From Verrucomicrobiota bacterium (lineage in GTDB: Bacteria; Verrucomicrobiota; Verrucomicrobiia; Limisphaerales; J093), in the NCBI GenBank assembly GCA_016716505.1, contig JADJWF010000011.1, positions 620,001 to 684,000 on the forward strand: a stretch of 64,000 bases of DNA, written 5' to 3'. The number at the start of each line of letters is the position of its first letter. The stretch's first letter is position 1. Below the pieces are notes generated by a model. The model saw nothing but the letters and a program-made list of their open reading frames with translations, had not been told where the DNA came from and ran no database searches. Of this stretch, positions 25,312 to 34,699 are shown one piece after another. The translations under genes and the position numbers were made by a program.

Positions 25312-27760
25312 CTCTACTCACCCGGGACACCACGTGGCTGAAGAAGGTCCGGGTCAGCCAATCGGAGATCGCTCCCAGTTCCTCCGTGAAGAAGTTCAAG
25401 CTGGCCCGGAGTTCAGCGTCATCCGCGGTGGCGAGCCGCGCCGAAAGCGCCGCCAGTCGGGCGCCAACGTCCGCCACCCCACCCAGTTCGGCCCGCACCG
25501 GCAAATCGCCGGCCAGCCGCTCGCTGGCGGTCAGTTGGAAGGCCAGGGAACGGCGATTGGTCGGATCCCGCAGCAACAAGTCCAGCACGCCCGGAAGCTG
25601 CGGCTCGGCAAAGTAACGCCGCCGGTAGGTCATCACGCTGTCCGCGATTTCCAGCAGTGGCTCCAGCAGCAGCGGGCTGCGCTCGGCATCCGCCGCGCCC
25701 GCCGCGACCAGCCGGGCCACGTGCTGCCCCCGTTCCAGGCGCCGGCCGAGATCGAGGAAGACCCAGCCGTGGCCGCGGGTCATGCTCTCCATCTCCAGAC
25801 CGCTGAAGGCGAGCAACTGCACCACCAGCGTGTTGAGCGCCTCGGCCGCCCGGACGAGGCGCAGGTTGCCTGCGCCGACGGGAGGACGGAAGCTGAGGCG
25901 TGACAGAATCCGCCAGGTGTCGGCGGACAACCGGTCACGCACGGCAAAAGCCCCGTGACGCACGCGGGCGATCAGCGCCTGGATGCCGGCGGGATGCTGC
26001 TCATCGCGCAGGTAGGCCAGGAGCACTGCTTGCAGGCGGGCTGCCGGCTCCAGGTTTTCCGCCGCCTTCGGTTGCGGCAGACCGAGGCGGTCCACCAAAC
26101 CCAGCAAAGCCAGACCACGGCTCGCCGACAATTCGCCCGCAAGATGGCGAACCACGCAGCGGCACTCCCGCAACGCCCCTTCCAGACGCTCGACGTACCG
26201 GTCCAGCCAGAACAAGTTCTCCGCCATCCGGCTCGGCAGGTCCGAAGCAGCGCGCTCCGCGATCGGCGCAGGGTTCGCGATCAGGTGAACCTCGGTCTCC
26301 GGCTCATGGTCCGGCAACACCCACACATCCTTGCTCCGGCCGGCCAGCAGCGCGGGCGCGGCGAACATCGTCTGTTGGGGCAGCAAGCGCGCCAGGCCGC
26401 CCGGCAACACCAGGTAGTCGCGGCCATCGAAGATCGCGAAAACCCGCAGCGTAACCGGCTGCGGTCCGGCGTCGTGCGTCGGCGCCAGGGACAGCACCAC
26501 CCGCTCTTGCGCGACGAAGTCGTGCGGCCGCCCGTGAAACGCGGTCAGAAAGCGCTCGCGCTCCCCGGCCGCCAGGTCTTTCGTGAAAGTGGGGTGCACG
26601 CTGGAACCAAAGGCGGGCCGCAAAACCAGTTCATCGAGGTGCTCATGCACATAGGTCCACTCGCGCACCTCGCCGCACCACCAAGTCGCCAACGAGGGCA
26701 GACGGAGCTCCTCCTCGAACAGGTGCCAGCACAGCCCCGGCAGAAAGGGCAGGAACGCCGGGCTTTCCAAGAGCCCGGCCCCCAGGGCGTTGATCACCGC
26801 CACCCGGCCCGCTCGCGTGGCTTCCACCAAGCCCGGCACCACGAGCAGGGACTCCCCGTGAAGCTCCAGCGGATCGCAGTACGTGTCCGCCACCCGCCGC
26901 AGGATTACCTCCACCAGTCGCAGCCCCTCCAGCGTCTTCAGGAACACCCGCCGATCGCGCACTGTCAGATCTGCGCCCTCCACCAAGGTGAAGCCCAGGG
27001 ACCGGGCGAGGTAGGCATTCTCGAAATACGCCTCGCTGCGCGGGCCGCGCGAGAGAATCGCCACCACTGAATTTTCCGCGCCCGATGGGGCCATCCGGCG
27101 CAGCGCTTCCCGCCGGCGCCGGAAGGCTTCCCTCAGGGACCGCGGCCGGAGCGCCTGCACCGCCTCGGGCAGGATCCGCGTCACAATGGAGCGATTCTCC
27201 AACGTGAATCCCAGACCCGCCGGCGCCTGGGTCCGGTCGGACACCACCCACCATCGCCCATCGGTCGCCCGGGCGAGGTCCACCGCGTAGGTGTGGAGGT
27301 AAACGCCCCCTGGCGGCTGGATCGCCTGGCAGGCCCGTAGGTACGCCGGGTTTGCGTACAACAACGGCGCGGGCAACAGCCCGTCCCGCACAAGGCGTTG
27401 CTGGCCGTGAAGGTCCGCCAGGACTCCATTGAGCAGCCGGGCGCGCTGCAACACACCCCGCTCGATCTCCCGCCACTCCGCCGCCCCGAGGACCAACGGC
27501 AGGAAATCCAGTTCCCACGGCACATCGCGTTCCCCCGCCGCGTCGGCGACAAAGCACGTCACGCCATGTTCGCGGAGAATTCGCCGGCCGTCTTCGTAGC
27601 GGAGCGCGAGCTCTTCGGGACCGAGCGCCTCGAGGCACGCGATCAGTGCCCGCCATTCCGGCCGAACTTCGCCATCCCCGCCCCGCAGCTCATCCCACAA
27701 AGACGGCACAGCCGGACGCGGGGCGTCCGGCGGCGGCGGTTCAGTGGCAGGTGTGGCCAT
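25178..27760 (-). CDS. Circularly permuted ATP-grasp protein fused to alpha-E domain
   Basis: 860 aa from the ATG at 27760 (MATPATEPPPPD). Residues about 80-490 are the circularly permuted ATP-grasp ligase (DUF404/DUF407): YLHTYAVDLAR, GRWWVVSDRTQAPAGLGF, FLKTLEGLRLVEVILRRV, VINALGAGLLES, FTKDLAAGER and FVAQERVVLS. From about residue 508 (SRMAENLFWLDRYVERLE) to about 810 is the helical alpha-E (DUF403) domain. These are often two separate genes; here they are one chain. The last ~45 residues beyond FFSHVVSRVSR are His/Ala-rich and overlap the transglutaminase start, so the C-terminus may be shorter in reality (readthrough after a frameshift). Predicted to form an amide bond using ATP; substrate unknown. 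Confidence 0.85.
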   Translation of the reverse strand: MATPATEPPPPDAPRPAVPSLWDELRGGDGEVRPEWRALIACLEALGPEELALRYEDGRRILREHGVTCFVADAAGERDVPWELDFLPLVLGAAEWREIERGVLQRARLLNGVLADLHGQQRLVRDGLLPAPLLYANPAYLRACQAIQPPGGVYLHTYAVDLARATDGRWWVVSDRTQAPAGLGFTLENRSIVTRILPEAVQALRPRSLREAFRRRREALRRMAPSGAENSVVAILSRGPRSEAYFENAYLARSLGFTLVEGADLTVRDRRVFLKTLEGLRLVEVILRRVADTYCDPLELHGESLLVVPGLVEATRAGRVAVINALGAGLLESPAFLPFLPGLCWHLFEEELRLPSLATWWCGEVREWTYVHEHLDELVLRPAFGSSVHPTFTKDLAAGERERFLTAFHGRPHDFVAQERVVLSLAPTHDAGPQPVTLRVFAIFDGRDYLVLPGGLARLLPQQTMFAAPALLAGRSKDVWVLPDHEPETEVHLIANPAPIAERAASDLPSRMAENLFWLDRYVERLEGALRECRCVVRHLAGELSASRGLALLGLVDRLGLPQPKAAENLEPAARLQAVLLAYLRDEQHPAGIQALIARVRHGAFAVRDRLSADTWRILSRLSFRPPVGAGNLRLVRAAEALNTLVVQLLAFSGLEMESMTRGHGWVFLDLGRRLERGQHVARLVAAGAADAERSPLLLEPLLEIADSVMTYRRRYFAEPQLPGVLDLLLRDPTNRRSLAFQLTASERLAGDLPVRAELGGVADVGARLAALSARLATADDAELRASLNFFTEELGAISDWLTRTFFSHVVSRVSRDEGPTLRHHPHDHVRLPVGCHGGAPLVATDAAAAAAPTAAQLLP

Positions 27761-27983
27761 CGCGGCCGGAAACCTGTGCAGCAGTCCGCCCGGGACGCAA
27801 CGCTCCGGGCCACGGTTGGCGGCCTCGACACCAACGACTCCGGTTCCCGCGTGGGTGCTGGCCCCGGGGGGTGGAAGCGATTCCCAGCGGAACGACCAAC
27901 CCGGCCGACATCGGCGGCAGCGCTTTTGTTTTGACTCCGCGGGGCAGCCCGAGTGCTGTTGCGGCACGAACACAACGACTTTT

Positions 27984-28754
27984 ATGAAGACTTGGTTGAC
28001 CTGCCTGGCGACCGCCGTTCTTTCTTCGAGCCTCGCGTCCGCGGCGCAGACCGACCCGCGGCTTTTCGAAATGCGCGTGTACCACGCTGCGCCGGGCAAG
28101 CTCCCCGCCTTGGAACAGCGCTTCCGCGATCACACCGTAAAGCTCTTCGCCAAACACGGCATGGAGAATGTCGGCTATTGGATTCCGCTCGACGACAAGG
28201 ACGGCGCCACCAACCCCCTCATCTTCGTCCTGGCCTACCCCAGCCGTGAGGCACGCGAGAAGTCATGGCAGGCATTCGCGGCCGACCCGGAGTGGCAGGC
28301 GGCTTACCGGGCGTCGGAGGCGGATGGCAAACTGGTCGAAAAGGCGGAATCGAAGTTCCTGGTCGCCACCGACTACTCGCCCGCCATCGTGCCCAAGGCG
28401 GCGCCCCCGCGGGTGTTCGGATTGCGCACCTACACGGCCTCCGCAGGCAACCTGCCTGCGCTGAACGCGCGCTTCCGCGAGCACACGCTGAGACTCTTTG
28501 CCAAACACGGCATCGAGAACGTGGCGTACTGGACGCTCGCGCCCACCGAGAAGGACGCCGACCGGATGCTGATCTACCTCATCGCGCACCCGTCGCGGGA
28601 GGCGGCCGGCAAAGCGTTTGAAGCGTTCCGGAGCGATCCGGACTGGCTCGCCGCCCGCAAGGCCTCCGAGGAGAAGGCCGGCGGCTCCCTCACCGCGCCG
28701 GACGGGGTGAAATCCCTGTTTCTCCGCCCCGCCGATTACTCGCCGATGAAGTGA
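27984..28754 (+). CDS. Exported NIPSNAP-family protein, two tandem domains
   Basis: 256 aa from the ATG at 27984 with a signal peptide (MKTWLTCLATAVLSSSLASA). Two ferredoxin-like NIPSNAP repeats follow: LFEMRVYHAAPGKLPALEQRF...HGMENVGYWIP (about 25-130) and FGLRTYTASAGNLPALNARF...HGIENVAYWTL (about 138-245), each with a PSREAxxKxxxAF segment. The family is widespread in planctomycetes and verrucomicrobia, but its function is unknown. Divergent from the ATP-grasp gene with 223 bp between the starts. Confidence 0.85.
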   Translation: MKTWLTCLATAVLSSSLASAAQTDPRLFEMRVYHAAPGKLPALEQRFRDHTVKLFAKHGMENVGYWIPLDDKDGATNPLIFVLAYPSREAREKSWQAFAADPEWQAAYRASEADGKLVEKAESKFLVATDYSPAIVPKAAPPRVFGLRTYTASAGNLPALNARFREHTLRLFAKHGIENVAYWTLAPTEKDADRMLIYLIAHPSREAAGKAFEAFRSDPDWLAARKASEEKAGGSLTAPDGVKSLFLRPADYSPMK

Positions 28755-29008
28755 CCGGGCCGATGCCCCCCGACGGCGACCGTCTCAAACCGACAACGCC
28801 CCGGTCAACGCCCTGGCCCGCGGCCCCAACTAAAACTTGACGAACACAACCGGGGACGGGTGAGACGGCTCTCGAGGATTGTCTGCCTGAAGGGAAATCC
28901 GCCTGGTTTTCCGCTCTCAATCAGCACCTCAATTCCGAGTGAACGGAGCACCACGGGCCGGAACCGATCGAAGGAGGCAGGAAATCAACACCCAGCGGGG
29001 CGGGAAGA

Positions 29009-29083
29009 TGGTGCGCGCTGCAGGACTTGAACCTGCGGCCCCTTCCGTGTGAAGGAAGTGCTCTTCCACTGAGCTAAGCGCGC
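29009..29083 (-). tRNA. tRNA-Val (anticodon CAC)
   Basis: Read on the minus strand: acceptor stem GCGCGCT/AGCGCGC, D arm GCTCAGTGGAAGAGC, anticodon stem CTTCC/GGAAG with loop TTCACAC (anticodon CAC, codon GUG), T arm GCAGG-TTCAAGT-CCTGC, discriminator A and an encoded CCA (29009-29011). All stems pair. A transposase remnant starts 66 bp upstream of its 5' end. Confidence 0.95.
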
Positions 29084-29149
29084 AACCGGTGGAAACCGTA
29101 TTTCCGACCATGGCGTCCAGCAAGCCCAAACGCCCGCCAAAGGAACGCA

Positions 29150-29720
29150 CCTCAATCATTCGGATGCACGGGAACTTGACCGTTTGAGCGGGTGCATGGG
29201 GGGCCGGGAGGACGAAGACCGCGAAGGGCTGCGTTCGCGAGGAACAACTGGTGCCATTTCGGACGAAGCACAGCTTTTTGGGGGCGCGCGGACCGGCAGC
29301 CAAAGCTCCGCCCTGCCCGACGTCTGCCGGGGCAGACCTGGAAAGGGAGGGCGCGGTTGGCGGGTCGTCATCCGCCGGCCTCCGCCGGCCGAGGACGGCC
29401 CGCGCCGTGCCTTGGCCAGACCCGCTCCGCCCACGGCGGTCACCTGCACCGCCACGCCCCGGGGCACCCGCACCCGCGCCACCCATTGCCGCGCGCGCTG
29501 GCTCAAGCGCCCGGGCAGGAAGCGCAGTTTCTTCTTCAGCGCCTTCACCTGCCAATCCTGGCAGTCGTCGGGCAGTCCCGCGAGCTTGGTGGCCCGCCCC
29601 CCTAGGTCATCGGCCAGCGCGGCGCTGAGACATTAAACCGGGTTGGCGTTGAGCGCCCAGCGCGGCGGCCAGCCCGGCGTGGATGGACTGGGCGGTGCTG
29701 GCAACCAACGGCAGCGGGAG
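29150..29720 (-). mobile_element. Remnant of an IS1380-type insertion sequence (transposase C-terminus)
   Basis: The left boundary is taken at CCTCAATCATT (29150), which is also the boundary of the second remnant at 51647. On the minus strand a decayed frame reads LPDDCQDWQVKALKKKLRFLPGRLSQRARQ, then WVARVRVPRG. The 51.6-kb copy has the matching GDCQGWRIQTLMKKLLLLPGRM...QWVARVLVPG. Only the last ~100 residues of a transposase remain, broken by stops and followed by GC-rich filler. No intact end is visible on the other side. Confidence 0.6.
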
Positions 29721-30689
29721 CCGGGTGTCTGGTTGGGTGAGGGGAACCATGCGTTTTCAAACAATTGTCCCGGAAGATGATTCACCACCAACCACAAGCC
29801 TTCGCCCGCTCGTAACGATCGGAGGAACGCGCGTCGTTCTCCATCCGGACCCGACGCGGAGTTCGCCGAAGACCAAGAAAACATCGCAGCGAATCCTTCT
29901 TCGGTATGGGGCGGGAGCCGGACCGCGAGACAGAATCCGGTTCGGTTCCATGACAAGGCGAAGCGGGGCCCAGCAAGCCTTTGCCGAGGTGTGAAAACAT
30001 GCGTTGGTTCCAGAACCAGCGGCGGGTCTTGGCCGCCGGTTCAAATTGTGCAGGTGGGGTAAAGCGAAAGAGCTGGACGCAACGCTCGAAACCAGGCGCT
30101 TCATCCGCCGCCCGGTCAACCGTAACCTTTACATCGGCATCGGTATTGCTACCCTAATCGAAGATTTTCAGTGCGATCTCTGGTCGGAGCGGCCACCGCG
30201 TGAACGTCACGCGGTACACAAGGCGCATCGAAGGTAGGGCGCATCACTGAGTGCGAAAAAGGGAGTCTTTCCAACTAACTGCGTCTCCCGGCGTGCTGAG
30301 GACTGCGCGCCCTACCTTCGGTTCACCTTGGCGGTTGGGCCTTGCCGAGCCTCTCCTAACGCCGCCTTTCCTGGCTTTCCGAACCGGGCAACCTCGCAAG
30401 CGGCCAGCACTCCAACGGGGCGCGATCCCCACGAGGCACACGCCCCAAGCGCCTTCGGCCGGACGTCCGGCCGCGAACAAACTCTGCCTCCCCCGGCGGC
30501 TCCAGACCGCAAAGCACCCAGCCGGTTGAGCCGGGCGCGGCCTTACCGCCCACGACGTTTTCCGCAACGATTCGCTTGGGCCCGGCCAATCGCCCGGAAG
30601 CGGCCCGGGCAGTTTTAGGAACCCAAAGGTGCAACACGGGCGTTCGCCCCCGGCACGCCTTAGGTGCTTCGACCGGCGCCCCCCCCGGG
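29721..30689. other. Long stretch without recognised genes
   Basis: About 970 bp. No frame here looks like a protein. It contains a long-armed inverted repeat at 30229-30320 and a shorter palindrome GCGTGAACGTCACGC near 30198-30212. The right end runs into the response regulator. Probably decayed or non-coding DNA. Confidence 0.5.
30229..30320. repeat. Inverted repeat with 14-base arms
   Basis: Arms CGAAGGTAGGGCGC (30229-30242) and GCGCCCTACCTTCG (30307-30320) are exact reverse complements, enclosing 64 bp that contain a further partial match (ATCACTGAGTGCG and GCGTGCTGAGGACTGC). Looks like a miniature palindromic element or a long hairpin; no coding content. Confidence 0.65.
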
Positions 30690-31331
30690 TCACGCGGCGT
30701 TGTCGGATTCCGGCCGCGCGGTGGCGGGAAGCTGGCCGCGGGCTACCAGGTCGTGCAAGTCACGCCGGATGGTCTTGCGATCCACCCCAAATTCCTGGGC
30801 GAGTTGGGAGATGTTGGGCCGGAACGGCGCGGTGCGAAAGCGGCGGATCAACTCCACCTGGCGGGCCAGCCGCTCGGTGAAGAGCCGTTCCCGATCGCCA
30901 TTCTCGATGAGTTCGGCCTGCTCCAGCGACCGCAGTTCCGCGACGGTTTCGGGCAACCCGCACTCGTCCAACGCCCGGCGCACGGTCCGCAGCAATTCCT
31001 CCACGTCCACCGGCTTCTCGATCACGTAATGGGCGGAGGCGGGTCCGCTGAGCGCGGCAAGCTGGGCCCGGACATCCAGCGTTCCGGAAACGATGATCAC
31101 CGGGACATGCGCGGCCACCGCCTTGAGGCGCGGCAGGAACTGAAGGCCCAGTTCGCCGCTCTGCAGCACGTGATCGAGGATGATCAGGTCGGGTATCCGC
31201 TCCCCCAGCGCGGCCAAAGCGGCGGTGCCGCTGGCCACGAACGTGACGCGGTAGCCCGCCAGCGCCTGCGCGTACAGCCGCACCTGCTGCGGATCATCTT
31301 CCACCACCAGAATCGAAGCGGCGAATTCCAT
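30690..31331 (-). CDS. Response regulator with REC domain and C-terminal helix-turn-helix
   Basis: 213 aa from the ATG at 31331 (MEFAASILVVEDD). The receiver domain has E11/D12/D13 metal-binding residues, phospho-acceptor D53 in LIILDHVLQSG, the conserved Thr/Ser region IIVSGT and K106 in IEKPVDV. After a helical linker (about 115-165), residues about 170-205 (NISQLAQEFGVDRKTIRRDLHDL) form a DeoR-like helix-turn-helix, so it probably binds DNA. The histidine kinase gene ends 77 bp upstream on the same strand, giving a kinase-regulator operon in which the regulator comes second. Confidence 0.85.
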   Translation of the reverse strand: MEFAASILVVEDDPQQVRLYAQALAGYRVTFVASGTAALAALGERIPDLIILDHVLQSGELGLQFLPRLKAVAAHVPVIIVSGTLDVRAQLAALSGPASAHYVIEKPVDVEELLRTVRRALDECGLPETVAELRSLEQAELIENGDRERLFTERLARQVELIRRFRTAPFRPNISQLAQEFGVDRKTIRRDLHDLVARGQLPATARPESDNAA

Positions 31332-31408
31332 GACGACAGAATCAAACCGTGAGGCTGAAGTGGGCGTCGTTCCGTCGCAAGTGGGCTTCCCGCGCCCAGT
31401 CACGATTC

Positions 31409-34400
31409 CTACCCCGCCCCGGCGTTGTCACCCTTCCCTTCTTGTATCGGCAGATAGACATGGAAGACGGCTCCTTCGCCGGGACGACTTTCGACCCTGA
31501 GTCCCCAACCGCTCTGCTTTGCCAGCGTGTACACCACTGACAAACCAAGGCCGGTGCCCGGCTGCGCGCCGCCCTGCTTGGTCGTGAAAAACGGGTCGAA
31601 CACCCGCGGCAGATGGCCCTCCGCGATGCCCGGCCCGCTGTCCCTCACGCTCAATTCGACGGCCGGTCCGGCGGTCGCGGGAGAAAGCACCCCTCCGGCT
31701 GAGCGTTCCAGCAAACGCGCGGAGACCGTAAGCCTGCCCTGCCCCTGCATGGCCTCGGCAGCGTTGACCACCAGGTTCAGCAGGATTTGTTCGAGTCGCG
31801 CCGCGGAACCCCGCACCGGCGGGCAGCGCGGGTCCAGCTCCAGCGACAAGGTCAGACCGCTGAGAAACTGCCGCGACAACATCCCCATCGTATCGCCGAC
31901 GACGCGCGCCACGCTGAACGCCCCGGTGTCATCGTCCGCTCGGCGGACGTAGCCGAGCATCGAACGCACCAGATCACGCCCGCGCGCCACCGCCTGCTCG
32001 ATCGCCTCCAGGTTCCCCCGGGTGACCGGGTCCGGCGGCGCGGCTTTCGCCACGAAGTGGTTCGACATGCGGATGACGGACAGCAGGTTGTTGAAGTCGT
32101 GGGCGACGCCAGCGGCCAAGGTTCCCAACGCCTCGAGCTTTTGACTTTGGGCCAGCGCCAGTTGGGTCTCGATCAAACTTCTCTGCCGCGCCTCCGCCAG
32201 CGTGGCGGCACGCTCGTAGGCGCTGAGCATCCGCCGCTGCAACGCGAATACCACCACCCCCGCCAGTAACGCCACCGTTCCCGCAGCCACCGCCACCGGC
32301 GCCCACACGCGGCCGCGCTTTGCGCCGCCCCCCGCCGGCATCGCGGCGGTCGCCGCCTCATCCGCCGGCGAAGCCCAGTCCAATCCCATCCGCGCCAGCA
32401 TGGTCCGCAGGGTCGGCAGGTGCCAGGCGACGATCTCGCCATCCTGTTTTGCGGCGAACAGTTCGGTGCCGTCCGCGCTGAAGGTCAGTCCGCGCACGCC
32501 GGCGATCTGCGCCGGGGCGGGCGCAGTGAGGACTGCCAGCACGCGTCCACTGGCCGGCTCATACAGTCGCACGTCAAAACGGTTGAACACCACCGCCGCG
32601 AGCTGGCCATCGGGCGAAAAGGTGAAGGTTGCCGGCGCGCCCGCCCCGCCCTCCAACGGCACCTGATGTCGTCGGGAAAACCAGTTGGTTTCATTGCGTT
32701 CGAAGAGCCCCAGCATCTGTTCGGTTGCCAGCCCCAGCCAGCGACCGGTGGCGTCGAACCGCGCGTTCAAGTGCTGACCCAAGTGGGCGATCGAGTTGGT
32801 ATTCTCCAGTCGCGCCAGATGGGCGGGCCCGTTGTGGAACTGCGTGACCAACGTCTTTCCATCCGCCGCCAGCCGCGCGTAATGGGCCAGGACCAACAGT
32901 TCGCGCCGGACGCCACCGGTTGCGGCATCCAGCAGCAGCACGGCATCGTCCGCGGCGCACACCACAAGCGTCTCACCGTCCGGCGACAGGGACACGCTGT
33001 TCGCCCGGGTACCGGCCGGCGTGCGGAAAAAGATTTCACCCTCCGTGTCAAATGCCCGCGCACCTGATCCCAACGCCCGAAACCGCAAGACGCGGTCGCC
33101 TTCGCAGGTCCACAGCCTGTCGCCGGCCGCGCTGAATTCAGGTGACACCCCGGGCAGGCGGGCCAATTCGCGTCCCGTGACCGGATCGAAGACGGTCACG
33201 CCGCCGGCACTCTCCACGGCCAGCCAGCGACCATCGGGACTGACCGAGACCCCCACCGGAGGCCCCTGCCCCGGGTCCGTCGCCGCGACGACGCGGAAGC
33301 CCTCCCGCTGCCAGAGCCGCGCAACGGCGGTACGCGACGGGTAGGGCTTGAAAACCAGCGCGCGGGGGGGCTCGCCCCCGATGCCCGTCACCAACTGCCG
33401 CGATTCTGAAAGCAGCTTGCGCCGGGTCAGCACATCCCAGAAGACCGTGAAGCCATCCCACGAGGTCGTGACCAGCGCCGCACCATCAGGCGTGAAGTCC
33501 GCGAACGTCACCAGGCTGCTGTGGCCCGCGGTCGGCCTGATCGCCACCGGCTCCGGCTCGCCTTCCGGCGGCAGCTCCACCAGCGCCACGGCCCCGTCCT
33601 CCGCCGCAGCGCCAAGGAGATTCCCCTGCGGCCGCCACGCCAGTTGGCGGGGGATCAGCGGCAGCCGATGGCGCAGCCAGACCGCGCCCGTCTGCGTCAC
33701 CTCGATTTCCAGCCAATTGCCCACCGCCCGGGCCAACCAGCGTCCGTCAGGGCTGAACGCTCCGGTCTGCGCCCGGCCGGCACGACGGATCAACCTGCCC
33801 TCCGGCAAACGCCACACCTCCAAGCCAGCCTCTGTGTCCATCGCCAGCCAGCGTTCATCCGGCGCGAACTCGATCCATCCCCCACCGTGGAGGAAACCGG
33901 CCGGCACGATGTTCGAGCAAATGACGGTCGCATCGGCCACGCGCCAGACCCGCAACGTCACCGGCTGGGTTTCAAACGTCGTCGCCGCGTACGTGCCCCG
34001 CGGGCTGAACCGGGTGGCGCCGTTTCGGGCCGGGCCGGCCAGACGGGCGAGAGGCCGGCCATCGGTGAGAGTTTGCAACTCGACATTGGCTCCCCGCCAT
34101 CGCTCCACGCCCCAGCCAGCGCCGGCGGAGCCGTCGAACTCGCCAATCAGGGCATTGGTCGGCGCGGCCAGATCGAGCAAAGCGGCCTGCGCGATCGCCT
34201 CGGTCCGCAGGGCCAGCCGCCGCGCTGCGGAGAGTCCCGGCGTGCGCGTCAGTTCGGCCACAATGCCTGAGGACAGTTCGCGCGCCCCGGGGCCCCCGGC
34301 AATGCGCAGCGCCCGGGCCTCGTTGAGCCGGGCATTCCACAACTGGGCATCGGCTTCCTGGCGGGCCGCCTCGGCCCGGGCGGCCTCGGCATCCGCGCGG

Positions 34401-34567
34401 TCCGCCTGCCGCTGGGCCTGTTGGGCCTGCCAGACCACGCCGAGCGTCAACGCCACGACGCCGGCCATCGCCAGCACCCCGGCGAGACTGCCCCGGCGGA
34501 TGGCGCGCACCAGGACGGCGCGCTGCTCCGTCAATTCCGAGGATGTCTGCCCGGTTGGCTGAGGCAC
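31409..34567 (-). CDS. Hybrid-architecture sensor histidine kinase with extracytoplasmic WD40-like propeller
   Basis: 1052 aa if the GTG at 34567 is the start; upstream ATGs at 34693 and 34747 in the same frame would overlap the divergent gene. One membrane helix (LAGVLAMAGVVALTLGVVW) is followed by a Gln/Ala/Arg coiled coil, then ~650 residues of WD40/propeller-like repeats (FSPDGRWLA, FTPDGAALVTTSWDG, VSPDGRWLAVES, LSPDGETLVVC, FSADGTELFAA). A second helix (APVAVAAGTVALLAGVVVFAL) leads to the kinase: H-box GVAHDFNN with H823, N-box LVVNAAEAM, G1 DSGPGI, F-box DPFFTTKQGG and G2 GTGLGLSVVY. The propeller and first helix resemble the sensor part of verrucomicrobial Ser/Thr kinases. Signals to the regulator at 30690; ligand unknown. 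Confidence 0.8.
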   Translation of the reverse strand: MPQPTGQTSSELTEQRAVLVRAIRRGSLAGVLAMAGVVALTLGVVWQAQQAQRQADRADAEAARAEAARQEADAQLWNARLNEARALRIAGGPGARELSSGIVAELTRTPGLSAARRLALRTEAIAQAALLDLAAPTNALIGEFDGSAGAGWGVERWRGANVELQTLTDGRPLARLAGPARNGATRFSPRGTYAATTFETQPVTLRVWRVADATVICSNIVPAGFLHGGGWIEFAPDERWLAMDTEAGLEVWRLPEGRLIRRAGRAQTGAFSPDGRWLARAVGNWLEIEVTQTGAVWLRHRLPLIPRQLAWRPQGNLLGAAAEDGAVALVELPPEGEPEPVAIRPTAGHSSLVTFADFTPDGAALVTTSWDGFTVFWDVLTRRKLLSESRQLVTGIGGEPPRALVFKPYPSRTAVARLWQREGFRVVAATDPGQGPPVGVSVSPDGRWLAVESAGGVTVFDPVTGRELARLPGVSPEFSAAGDRLWTCEGDRVLRFRALGSGARAFDTEGEIFFRTPAGTRANSVSLSPDGETLVVCAADDAVLLLDAATGGVRRELLVLAHYARLAADGKTLVTQFHNGPAHLARLENTNSIAHLGQHLNARFDATGRWLGLATEQMLGLFERNETNWFSRRHQVPLEGGAGAPATFTFSPDGQLAAVVFNRFDVRLYEPASGRVLAVLTAPAPAQIAGVRGLTFSADGTELFAAKQDGEIVAWHLPTLRTMLARMGLDWASPADEAATAAMPAGGGAKRGRVWAPVAVAAGTVALLAGVVVFALQRRMLSAYERAATLAEARQRSLIETQLALAQSQKLEALGTLAAGVAHDFNNLLSVIRMSNHFVAKAAPPDPVTRGNLEAIEQAVARGRDLVRSMLGYVRRADDDTGAFSVARVVGDTMGMLSRQFLSGLTLSLELDPRCPPVRGSAARLEQILLNLVVNAAEAMQGQGRLTVSARLLERSAGGVLSPATAGPAVELSVRDSGPGIAEGHLPRVFDPFFTTKQGGAQPGTGLGLSVVYTLAKQSGWGLRVESRPGEGAVFHVYLPIQEGKGDNAGAG

Positions 34568-34699
34568 AGAAGCATTAGGGTTGCGGCGACGGTCTGATGC
34601 AAGCGCGCCCCGGGTGGGCGCCGCTTGCCCATGCGCCTCCGTTTCCCGAGGCGGTATGTCAACGTCGTGTTGCCTGAACAACGCACCCGACATCTGACG

